Shown: positions 11,501 through 23,400 of the stretch, in pieces
Layout: the number at the start of each line of letters is the position of its first letter
Numbering within the stretch: position 1 is the first letter of the stretch
Assembly (NCBI GenBank): GCA_935421135.1
Contig: OW285189.1
Span: 15,583,072-15,647,071, forward strand
Reading direction: 5' to 3'
Source: Bugulina stolonifera
Taxonomy: Eukaryota; Bryozoa; Gymnolaemata; Cheilostomatida; Bugulidae
DNA length: 64,000 nucleotides
Notes under the pieces: model-generated
What the model saw: the letters and a program-made list of their open reading frames with translations, nothing else
What the model was told of the DNA's origin: nothing
The model's database searches: none
Translations under genes and position numbers: made by a program

Positions 11501-14500
11501 AGTCACGGCCAATGGATGTTGGAGCACTAAGTAGTACTAATAAATGCAATATACAGGCATCAAAATCTCCAAGAGTGAATAATGGGATTAAGGTGGAAGT
11601 ACCTAAAATATGCAAACCAGAAAAATTAAATTTGACTGGAGTGAAGCCAAATACATCAAAGGCCACAAAACTTTTGCATATATCTTCAGACAAACGATCA
11701 GAAGAGCATCTATTGTCAGCTATCGAACCTCCAAACTCAACTAAGGAAGATTTCCTGACTAATATTATTGGGTTGAATAATGCTCAAGAACCTATCAGTG
11801 TTGAGGTTCCAACAAGTTCTAATGTAGCTGATGTTACCACTATACAAATTGAAAAAAGTAGGAATGAAAAGAAGTCAAGTTTAGACTTGACACAACAAGA
11901 TTCACAAACAATGTCATCTGAAATTGAACCCAGTGTTTCCACAAAGAAACCCAGAAAGCGCAAGAAGAAGAATAAAAATCGATTTGTGGTGGCACCTGAA
12001 TTGCTGACGACTTCAACTTTGGTACAACAAAATTTTGTTGAAGTTCCTCAACAGGTGCAGCATGCAATTTCTGACTCCTGTAGAAGTACTCAAACTGTAG
12101 AAAATGATGGAGATAGTGCTGAAAAAGCTAGTACCACCAATGTAGATGAAAATAGCCCTTGTACACAGTCAAACAATACCAACAAAGAGTGTGAAAAAGC
12201 ATCAGGAGATCGGGAGCTTCTCTCGGCGCATGAACAGGATACTGTAGCAAGCAAAACAGACGATATGTCACTATTGACACATTTGGAAATGGCACCGTCT
12301 GCAGTTGAAGGCTTCAAATATAAATGTACTGCTACAAAAAGACGCACAAAAACCAGTCTAAGATCAGCTAAAGGAAAAAGCAAACTTGTTATGAGCATAG
12401 AAGGGCGTATTCCACCATTGAGCAGCACTTTAGATAAAAAACCTATCAAGCCTGACAATCAGACTCCACTCCGATCAAGTAATATAGAGCAAAGTGTCCC
12501 AGAACCTAAGCAAGCCACAGGAGTAGTTGCATCATTTGTTGTTGAAAAATCTGTGGAAGAATCAATGAAAAATCAAGCAGATGACTGTATGGTTATTTCA
12601 GAGGATCAAGCCATTGATGAACAAAAAGCAGCAGCCGGAAACTATACAGATGTAGAGCCAAAATGTCCAGCGCCATTGGAATTACCCAAGGTTATTATAC
12701 CCAAGAAAGCTATGGATGACACCAAACCATGTAAAACTACTAATTCAACAAATAGCAAGAATATCGGTTTACCAGACCAAATGAAATTATGTGAAAAGCC
12801 TTCTACTAAAGATGTGAAGGCACATGACAATTATATTGAAACGTCAAATGATGATTTACAAATGTCTCCCGCGTCTAACAACAACACAAATGATGAATCA
12901 TTGTTGAGTTCTAGTTTCCAAAATGTGCCTGAGATCGAAATAACCATTAACATGCATAACAATGAAGAAACTGACGATTTCAAACAGTACTACCAATGTT
13001 TAAATAACCTATCACGTGCAGCTACAAACACCAATACAGTTGACTTTGCAAAACATTTCAACAAAAATGCGATAGTAGAAGTTTCCTCTCAGGAAATGTT
13101 ACCAAACATTAATGATCAACAAGTTGTAAATACAAGTTTATCCAATGAAAACATTGCTAAAGTTGATAAAGAAATTTGTGGAGACACAAATGGCATTGTA
13201 GAAGAGTATCTATTAGGCAAAGAGTTGTACCATGTTGTAAACCACAGTGGTGACGTAAAACACACAGAGGATTCTTACCAATCCCCGAAGTCAATAGTGT
13301 TGCGTGATGGTGGCTTAGATGAGTCATTTTTATGCATGAACAACTTCAGTGTGTTTGATTCAGAAACTCCATTGGATTTATCTTTAAATGCACTAGATGA
13401 GTCGATGAACATCACCAATAGAAACATGTGGACAAATAGCTATCTTGGAAATTTATCCTTGGACCCTCTTGATGAATTAATTGCACAGCAAAATATGTCA
13501 GGATCTGAAGTGAATCAAGAACCATTTATGGTAATACCAACAACCGAGTTAGCAAAGTATTCATCTGTTAATAAGGAAATAGCAGAATCACCATTAAGTG
13601 GGTTGAAACACAATGACATCAGTGCAGATTTGGGTGAATATTGCTCTAGCAAATCAAAGATGTGTGTGGGAGAATACACTTTCAATCTATCAACTAACAT
13701 GAGGATTGGGCCAAGGTTCGTAACTTGTAATTAAGGGTGATTGTGCAATGGCTAAATTTTATATTATACATTTGAATTTGTTGAGATTCTTACTAGACAA
13801 TATACAATTACAGCGTGATATGTAGAAGTGTAAACGAAACATAAAATGTAATGAGTTGTGCTATTTCAGTTCAAGAGATGGTGTTGATGTCTTTCCTGGA
13901 ATGCACAAGTTCAATGGAACTGCAGTGGCAGCAAAATATTGCCTACGGCAAACCACTTTGGATTTAACACAGATTCTTGGTCCAATCAACAAATCTAATC
14001 TAGTAAGATTGTTGGTAAGTTGGCCAACAGACATTTTAAGCTGATTCCATGCTTATTTTAGTATTTTGGTGTCTCGAGTTCTGTCTTATAGTGAAACATG
14101 CATATTATTGTATTCCAGCAACCTTTTTAAAGGGGTTATGCCACGTGTTTTCAGGTAGCACTCAGCTATCTAGTGGCACAACGTATTGAGTACCTAGATA
14201 CTAGTACTGTTAGTTATCCTATGCTTGCGATTTCTGGGCTATATTTAGAACAACTAGACCACAACGCAATGTATAGGCATGTAGAATAGCGCAATGATAG
14301 CCGCTGTATACAGTGTGGCCAGATGAAACACCGGACCTACCAATAAAGGCAGCTAATTATTGTCAGCAAAAGTAAAGCCCACAAAAATTCAAAAACTTGC
14401 ACAAGTTATCCTACTGCTATATTAGTAAATCCTGTAAAATCATTTGTTCACTACTGTACTCTTTCTATGCAAACAGCTTGAATTCAACAATTTTCTCTAT

Positions 14501-17500
14501 ATGACATAAAGCACGCAGTTGCGTCTTCATAACAAAGTTGCGTTTGGATCAGCATCCACTAGTGCTAGTGAGTCAAACATGGGCAAGAGAACACAACTCT
14601 GCTTATAGTAGCACAAATGCAATAAACCTAAGTAAGAGATGCTGCTTTGAACATAGGCATAAACCACATGTCATAACCCCTTTAATGCAGTAGAACCTCA
14701 ACTATGTTCTACTGGAAACACGGCTAAAAAGGTAACAGAACAACTAAAATGTAGCAATACCAATACTGTGTTATTGGCATTGATTTGTTATTTGATCACC
14801 AAATAACCTTATGACCATCGATAATATAACATACGCTGGGTTCCCATGTGGTTCTGACTCTGTGCAGTTTAAGCCCAGCTTGAGCAGTGTGATGGATCAA
14901 ATTTTCCTCTTTAGCTAGCTCAGCCAGTGTATAAGGTGTCTTCGCAACCTAAATTCCAGTCACAGGCCAACTCGCAACAAAACTTTCCAGTACACATCCG
15001 TCACAGAGTTACACACCGGCCTGGGCCAAAGGCAAAATTCTCATTTTTGTGCGAAAAACCCAGGTGTGCCGATGAGCTAGGATTGTTTTGTCCGGCCAAG
15101 CAAAACCCCAAGCCAATAGCCCCTGTGGCCTAGGCCAGACAGCCATGTTGGTATTTTTATTGCAACCCGGGTCCGTCCACGAGGTCGCAAAGATATTAAT
15201 AGTCTCAGTATAAAGTCATGCGAGCTGGCTATAAGAAAAACATTAGTGTAAGATATTGTAATGTTTTATGGGTAGGTCACACCGGTGCCGATGTAGACAC
15301 GAGTGTGGGAAGTGCTTGAGAGTGGTCGATCTAGTTGTACTTCTACCATAACATAAAGAGTGAACAGTTATGTAGCTCTTATTAGTGTTGTAAGGACGTG
15401 GGCCCGATGCTTAGGCTCACTGAAGAGTCAAGGATCGGCGTAGGTCCGATGTTTATACTCCTCAGAGTGTAGAAGTTCTTAGTATTTAACTTGGGACGTA
15501 GGCCCGATGCTTAGGCTCATTGAAGAGTCAAGGATCGACTTGGGTCCGATGTATATACTCATCAAAAGTGTGGTAAGAGCCTTATACGAGTATGAGGACG
15601 AGCTCGGGCGCTAAAAGTCCAAAGGGACCAAGGCTGGAGCTGTCTGCCTACAAGAGTAAGACTCTGTAGGTTGAGTTAAGAGATGTTGCTTTATTAGAGT
15701 GCAATCAATAACTGACTAGCATAAGAAAATGTGCTTGCTTTTATACTAAATCAATTTCCGGTGAAAGTTCTGGTAAAAAGCCCGATAGAGCATCGGCCCC
15801 GGAAATTGCATAACAATATGGCGGAAAAGTGCCCGAGGTTCGACCTAAAAAGGGTTGGCCATGACAACAAGGGCTTAAAATCATGAGAAAGATATTATGT
15901 GTGAAAACTAGTATGATCTGAGACATCGGCTATTATTTATAATAGGCAAAAGACTTAGAAATAGTTAGTACATAATATTCGCTTGCTAAATGATGCATAA
16001 TGGTAGTGAACAATAATAGACAAGTTTAGACGAACATGATTGGATAATAATTATACATAAGTAGACACTAGGCGAGTTATACATGTAGTAATATTGTAGT
16101 GTACCAGACAACCAACAAAAGTCCAAAGGGCGACCTGGACCACCCTCCTAACTAACATTGTGCCTGATGGCCTACTTGGCACCTACAAGTGCTTATTGGT
16201 TATGTAACTCTTATGCAATAGCCTACAATATCTGACTGTACTTGAATACATCTATTGTATTGGTGCATCTGCTTATCCTTAGCTAATTATACTTGCCTGT
16301 GCCCGCATTACTACTTACTTATTACTTATTATTATTGTATAAGTCTTTTTACCTGTATACATTCAGGGCCGATGTCATAGATCATGGTCATAATTACATA
16401 AATTATCCTTTTCATCTTATTATAAGCACTTTTTGTGCCAGGTCAACCTTTTTGATGGTCGGACCTCGGGCGTTTTTCCGCCATGTTGTTATGTAATTTC
16501 CGGTACGATACCTTATCATACCGCCTTTTAGACCTCAGCGCCTGAGCTCGTCCTCACACTCGTTTAAGACACTTTCTACACTCCTTGTGAGTATAAACCA
16601 TCGGACCTTAGCCGATCCCGGATTCTTCAATTAATCTAGCATCGGGTCTACGTCCCTAGATCAACACAGATACTTTCTACACTCCTTTGGAGTATAAACT
16701 ATAGGACCTACGTCCTCTCCAATAACTACAAGAGCTTTACTTGACTGTTCACTCTTTATGTAATGTGTGGAAGTTTACCTTGGCAGCCCACTACCACTAC
16801 CAAGCGCTTCCCACACTCGTGCTAATATCGGCACTCTTGCGTTAACCAAACACAAATCCATTACAATATAGAGTCGATGCAGCTATTGTAAGAGTCTGCA
16901 TGCTATGCGAGCTGGAAACACCACAATATTAATAGCTCATGAGATAGATGGCTGAGCTTTTATTGTTTACCACAGCTGTTTCAGTTCGAGCTGTATACTA
17001 GTTGGAATAATGCAAATGCTGTGGGAGATACTAAGACGTGACAACAACACTTGAGGTGCTTGGATCACCAAGCTTCCAGTTAATCAAGAGTCGAATAACC
17101 GAGGTTCTGCTGTATTGTGAATTATGAAATGTTACATAAATGTTACTTAAATGTTACTATTAGTCAATGTATTAAGCTTCAATTGCTATTTCGTTTCAGG
17201 ACATAAGCTTGCACAATCCACGCTCACTTGTCATGATTATGGAACTATGTGACTGTAATTTGAGAACATTCATAACATCTGATGTGTATAAGGAAAACCG
17301 CTTACCAATGAAAAAAAGAATGTGTCATGAACTGCTGTCAGGCTTAAATGTCCTACATGCAAACAACATCATTCACAATAACCTGAAGGTTTGTATGGCG
17401 AATTCTAAAATGAAATTGATTTACTGTATAAGCCAGTACTATGTACTATATCACTATGAACATCATTACTCTGAGCTGCTTTCAACTGGTTTGCATAATA

Positions 17501-20012
17501 TCTAATTCAGCCAGAGAATATCCTTATTGGTAAAGATGGAATCGTAAAGATAGCCGACTACCCAGTCGTATCTAATTGGACAGAATTTATGAATCAGCTC
17601 CCATGCAGAAATTCTGGTAGGATTTTAAATATAGTCACATTACAATTGGATAATATGAATGGTGAAATGCCATGTAGTTATAAGGTAGCATCGCATAATA
17701 AATGATACATACAATGTACACGGCTATGCATGTTAGTAATGTGAAATTCAAAACAATTTAAAAAGGTTTATACTATGGGTTGTACTTGGGAAAGCGTCAA
17801 GTGAATAATAATGCCATATATTACCTTTAGCAGAAGGTAGACGCCTCAGAATTCTATCACAAGTATAACAAGAATAGAATTTAGATTACCGTACTAGTTA
17901 AGAATGTAGATTATTAAAATATTGTTATTGCTTGTCACTTTTGTATACATGTGTACCTGTAATCCCTCTGGTAGATCGCCTATGCTGGGAGGCCACTGAA
18001 GTTAAGAAACGTTTGAACAATTACTCTGCTCATAGAAGTGATATTCAGGTATGTTTGTACAGACCTGTGGCTAAAATTTTATGTTGAATAATTTAGCATG
18101 TGGCTGTTATAAAAGATTGACTGCAATTATGATTTATTGACTGTCGAAAGGATAGTATTATTCTCATAGTGTATTCATATTATTGTCCAACCTTAGGTTT
18201 CTGGAATGCTTCTCCACTATATAATGTGTGATGGACTACATCCTTACGGTAAATTAAACAGCACAGTGATTAGCGTGGATAGCAACATCAGAGCTGGTCA
18301 ATACTCAATACAAACAGAAGAAGCAGACGCTAGAAATTTGTTGTCCTGGATGATAATACCAGATCCAAATGCTAGAAAAGACACTAATGTTTGTCTAACG
18401 TAAGTGGTTATATACTCGCTTTGCGGAGAATAGCTTGCACGCGGGCCACTCTGTGCCCGGAATCACCTGGCTCTATTTTACAAATTGACTACAATGTGCA
18501 GTTTTCAGAATGTAGAAATCTATTTAAGCAAATTCCGGTGTTTTGAAATAAATTTAGTAATGATTTAAAGGTGGCTAGTAACTGTGTCATCACACACACC
18601 TGAAATGACAGCTCCAAAGTTCAAATGTGTTATGCCAAATATAAAATTTGAGATTGAGAATTGACTATAACTATTAAATATTTTAGACATCCCTATTTTT
18701 GGAGTCAGAAGAAGCAAGTTCAATTTATGGCTGCTGTAGGACGACAACCTGAAATACGGAGCGGGTAGGTCTGCGGTATACATACTACAGAGAGCAACTT
18801 GTCAACTTGTGACTCGTACATATAGGACTACACTGTCTAAGTGCTACATAGCATAAAATGATTTGATTTGAATGTCCTTTAGCGAAAAAATCACACTCAA
18901 TAAAATTGTACAAACTGATGAAATCTGAATAATGTACAGTATAGATTAGATAATAATTATATTCATCATGTTGAATGGCTTTTCACTTACAGTACTATGT
19001 GCTTTCTCTATGAATTGCTTATTTATATAACCTAGTAAAACTAGATTGGTGTTTAACTGCAGGTTTAGAACCAATGTGTTGGATCAAATTAACTTTCTTG
19101 GACAGTGGCTGGCATTCAGCAATTGGGTGAGTGTAATTATATAATTCCATAACTGTGATTTATCAGTGGATTACGAAGAATATGCATGGTTCTAAGACAG
19201 GTTATAATATATGACTATATGCGATGTATCTAAGTAATAGATCCTTTTTTCCCCAAGTAACATAATACATGTATATGACAATAATCTGATCATTAAAATT
19301 TGAATAATCTATCAGATTGTAATATATGTATCATATGTATAACTTGGTAATCTACTCTGGTAAGGATTTACTAACACTTGGAATTGTATTGTATCGTATA
19401 ACTTTCAAAGTATTAATACTTCATGTTTTCGCTGACATGTTTGCCAACAAAGTGTACTTTTTAGAAAGACAAGGTCGACCTGCAACTCTTTATATCAAGA
19501 ATACCACGAGAACCAAGGTATGATAACACAGTTGGGCAGCTTCTCAAGTTCATATCGGATATTTACGATATTACAAACATGTAAGTGTGATTACAAAATA
19601 TTTTCTAATGGTATACAAATATTACTAACTTGGAGACCTTTTGTATTCGCCGATTGGTTGTTATCAGACACAATGAGTGATCTTGTAATTCTATAACTTA
19701 ATTTAATACTACGAAAGTGTACTTCGCGGATACAAAAGTTTATTACAGAATTCGCACCTCCAGATATCTAAGATGTTTTGAAATTTGATCTGCCAATTAA
19801 TTAATGATTATATAAATCACTGATACTTTTTTTTATGCAGGTCTGATGATTTGGTGGAGGCTATGGGAGGAGACAAATGTGACTACATATCTTCAAGGTT
19901 TTCCCCTTGTGTCCTTCCTATCTATGAAATTATAATAAAATCGCCACTCTGCTTAAAACCACAGGTTGAAGATGTCATCCATATGAGTACAAAGTCTTGT
20001 AACGCTTTTTAG
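8526..20012 (+). CDS. Large protein with C-terminal IRE1/RNase L-type pseudokinase and KEN domain
   Basis: Exons: 8526-9441, 9473-13715, 13870-14014, 17200-17388, 17511-17616, 17975-18048, 18197-18399, 18687-18764, 19063-19126, 19465-19580 and 19841-20012, giving about 2101 residues. Residues ~150-545 form an unrecognised Cys- and Trp-containing, probably helical domain. About 1150 disordered, Ser/Thr/Lys-rich residues follow, with a basic patch RKRKKKNKN. The C-terminus aligns by eye with IRE1/RNase L: a VAAKY lysine, MELCDCNLRTF, HPYFWSQKKQVQF, and KEN-like DYISSRFSPCVLPIYE. The glycine loop is eroded, HRD is HNN, DFG is DYP, and the KEN Arg-Asn..His positions read Ser-Asp..Ile, so both enzymes look inactive. 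There is no signal peptide, membrane segment or ankyrin repeats, so it is neither IRE1 nor RNase L. The role is unknown; RNA-stress or antiviral scaffolding is only a guess. Confidence 0.82.
9442..9472 (+). other. Frame change: putative 31-nt mini-intron
   Basis: The upstream frame stops at 9498-9500, and the downstream frame opens only after a TAA at 9457-9459. A frame change must therefore occur within this overlap or be skipped by splicing. A GT-AG segment of exactly 31 nt (GTATCC donor, CTAAAT branch-like site, TTTACTTGACAG acceptor) joins the frames as ..GAPRGM-VKINVSF. A +1 frameshift or a one-base sequence error is equally possible. Confidence 0.45.
14131..14681. mobile_element. MITE flanked by TTAA, piggyBac-like
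   Basis: Inverted ends AGGGGTTATGCCACGTG and (reverse complement of the right end) AGGGGTTATGACATGTG match at 15 of 17 bases. They are bounded exactly by TTAA at 14127-14130 and 14682-14685. TTAA target duplication is the hallmark of piggyBac-type transposition. The interior is 551 bp with no ORF. It sits in the 3.2-kb intron before the kinase core exons. Confidence 0.72.
14686..15256. other. Intron sequence, nothing recognised
   Basis: Between the two transposons in intron 3 of the kinase-KEN gene. It is slightly less AT-rich around 14870-15190, with a 68-codon open frame at 14927-15133 that shows no family similarity and no splice support. Confidence 0.35.
15257..16865. mobile_element. Element with inverted LTR-like arms
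   Basis: It begins TGTAATG and ends CATTACA, with ATAT directly outside both ends (15253-15256, 16866-16869). The outer arms are long diverged inverted repeats: 15298-15320 pairs with 16802-16822, and both carry an AAAGAGTGAACAG-type block. Each arm resembles an LTR facing outward. The left arm, read on the minus strand, has TAGTATAAAAGC (15737-15752) and AATAAAG (15689-15695). Both arms share a CCTCGGGC...TTCCGCCAT block with the 53-kb and 58-kb repeats. The right arm lacks the TATA/AATAAA section and appears internally deleted. No ORF for transposition was found. Confidence 0.65.
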
Positions 20013-20466
20013 CTACAATCCAGAGGGCATTGACAGAGTGACTGAAATTGTATTTGCTTTCCTCTGCGCTCATCGACAGACTTTGACCTAGAGTGGGCCA
20101 ACTGAATTACTATTTTGTTTAGATTTGAATTCAAAGGAATATAACCTGTTCTTACTTTTATTTGTCTAAAAATATTTATTCTGTTACTTCACTCAAAAAG
20201 TAAAATTATCAAAATATAACCTTCCAGTCATATAAAAGACTGATATTCATTTAGAATACAACACAATATCAAAAACATGCATACATATAATTGTGCTTTA
20301 CAAGTTTTAAACCCATTTTAAACTTTGATGAAAGTGACTATAACATATATTGCTTGCTCTCTGCCTGTGTTACCTACTTCAGGGTTTATTTTCAGCTGTC
20401 TACACAAACTTTGAGTAAAATGCTCCAGATATAGTGTATTTATTTATTTGATGCAACTTGCACTCT
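20013..20466. other. Convergent 3' spacer between the kinase-KEN gene and MCM10
   Basis: The two genes end 454 bp apart on opposite strands. The spacer is AT-rich and must hold both 3' ends; no distinct polyadenylation site could be assigned to either gene with confidence. Confidence 0.5.
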
Positions 20467-23400
20467 TCAAATGTCTAAATTTATCTTATCATAACAACCC
20501 AACTTTGCCTCTTCGTTACCTCTTAAAGACAGATCCTCTCCAGCTAACGTCACTTTCTTTTCATTAATCATTCCAGCTTTGCTGTAATTCCGTCCTCCAC
20601 ATTTTCTATAAAAATGTAGGATGTTGTCAGTGTTTCATAAAAGGTGCAATGATTCACCAATTTTGAGTTGTTTTTGCATTTGATTTTGAGTAGACAACTT
20701 CAAAGACCATCTAAAAGCTATATACAGTATGTAAAAAGTCATTCTCTAATCTCCACATAATGAATGGCCTTTGTAATTATTTACACAAGTCTGAAGACTA
20801 GTATTATCAACAAAACATGTAATGTAAAAATGACATAAAAACTGTGTGGTCTTCGAACATTTTTACACTAAAGTTATCATATAGTGGGCAAGTCACTGAT
20901 ACACGTAAATTGATTACATGACAACCGAGATTTTACTGTTCCACCTATAGATTAAACCAACAATCAAGGAAACTGAATCAAGTTGTCATCAGAAATACAA
21001 CACTTCAGATACTTACTTGCAGGCAGAAGTTGGAAACTTCTCATGGGTTGCCACACGCTCCTTACAATTTGTACATTTAAAGAATTTCTTGAGAACTTCA
21101 AACTTTTTATACCGATGTTTCTCAGCTCGACACCGATCTGCTAACTTCCAGTCTTGGTAATCACACTGCAAAATACATGTAGAAGAGGTTCAAGTAAACT
21201 TTAGGGATTGGGGTACTTTATATACGTCACAAGACCTCTCTTCACTATTGTCTAATGATCCTACATGTTTCAAGGATGCAAATTTGGCCCGAAGTTATAT
21301 TTGGTTAACTGCAGTGGAGTAAACCACTGAGGCCATTATCACTTTATCTAGCAGCTACGTACCATTGCAATAACTAATACTTCAGGTCTCTACCAATGAC
21401 TTATCCACTGGCTTGACTCCTCATTCTACACTGTGTCACTAAATTTGTTTTGACTCATAATCCTAATCCTCATTTTTTATTAAGCATATCAAAAGACTGT
21501 GGTAAGGCCAACAATAATGCACCACCAATATTTTCATGAAAACTTAAAAAAGCGGTTTCCACTGCAAAGTAGTGATGTATTTCCGCCTGGATGGAGAGTC
21601 CTACAAACAACTTCAGTTGCCTATCAAAACGAGTTGTACATGGCTACATGAACCTATAGCATTAGTTCTATAAGTGGAGAACCACCCATAGCAGTTCAGG
21701 TAAAATAGAGGCAATAGCATAATACTGGGCAAAAACTTCAGTGCATGACATTACTGATAATAATGTATGTACTATATTCTACCTGCATACAGAAGTAGAG
21801 CATTGACTCGATCTTATGAGTTGTTAATAACTTTGTTTCATAGCCTTCCTTTTTCTCCAGCACATTGAAATACTGACTCTCACGTTCTTCTTGAACCTGA
21901 GTAAAGAAGAAAGTGTAATATTTTGTAAATGAGTTGATTCATGATCAACCATATGATCAGAAGGGTGAGAGGTCTCCCAGATCAATTCAAATAATATTAC
22001 AGAGAGAGAAGATCTCATAGAATAATTAAATTGTAGTGAACTGTGAAACCTTTGGCCTGTTACATGCTATCCACATGCAAATTGAGTTGACGACGGTTAA
22101 CCAGAGACTAGACTGAATTAACACTCCATTATAGCTATGAACATGTGAATATAAACTGAGAGTTGTTCACTCCTAACACATAATATTTCCATCAATTTAA
22201 TAAAAAATCAATCAGCTCTTGATAATAACAAGAACAATTCCAGTAGCAAATCACACAGTGTGAAATAAAATTACAAACACAAAAATAAATGATGGTGGAA
22301 ATGACTCAAAACTAGAGCGTAACTAAAAAGCAACCAAAGTAACCCAACTACATACCTGTTGAACTAAATGGCTGTTAATGGACTTTCTATTCCGAAGAGC
22401 TAAATATGCTTCAGAGTTTGTATCTATTTTCTCAAGTTTAGGCTGTTTTTCTTTTCTGTCACTCGCAGCAGAGCTCTGGCCCAAATCTGATAAAAACGTG
22501 AAAATTACAGTACTCTAAACAGGTCAAAAGACAGTTGTAATGCACTGTATATCACGTGCATTATGCAAGTAGAATATACAACAAAGAAACAATAAACTGG
22601 TAACTGCTAGATGGACAGAGCCTACTATATGACATTGCTTCATTCTCCTTTACAACCAAAGTACTTAGCCTGGTTTCTAACATCTCAAAAATCAAAAAGG
22701 TGGAGACGTTGGTAATGCTGGAACATTGGGACACCCAGCCTAATTTTCACAGTCAGATACAGATTCAGTGTCAAATGTGTATGTTTTATATTGACAATCA
22801 TTGGTTGAATAATTCTATCCAGTAATATTTATAAGTTATAAATGCACAAACATATAATGAAACATTTTACCGGTATCTGAGTTAGATGGGTTGTTTAAAC
22901 TTTGGTCTATTTTACGTTTAATCTGTTTCTTTTGCTGTTCAGTAAGTTTTTTCCCTACAGCATTCACATTTGGTTTTTCTATGCGACCAGTTTGTCTAAC
23001 CATTGCTAATGCTTTCTTTTTTGATATCATCTACAAAACACCAGCATATATGCATGAAACAATAATTACATGTAAAAGGGAGTACAAGGCAAATTCCTCA
23101 ACAGGTTGCACAGCAAAATGGACCACACCCAGAGCTATTGACGCAATTAGTAATAAAAACATATTTACCATAAATAAAACCATCATGAAATAGTGAAATA
23201 GTTCCTAAATGTGAGATAAATAATATACAACATGTTACAGAATATCATTGCTACCTGTTTATATTCTTCAGCAGTCATAGTTTTAGCCGACTTTGCTGCT
23301 GTAAAGTCATCCAATGAGATTCTAGCAGAAGAATCCTGACCACCCTGTGACAGACTCTTCCGTTCTTTTAACGTTTTCAGCATCCTCTCCTTTTCCTGTT

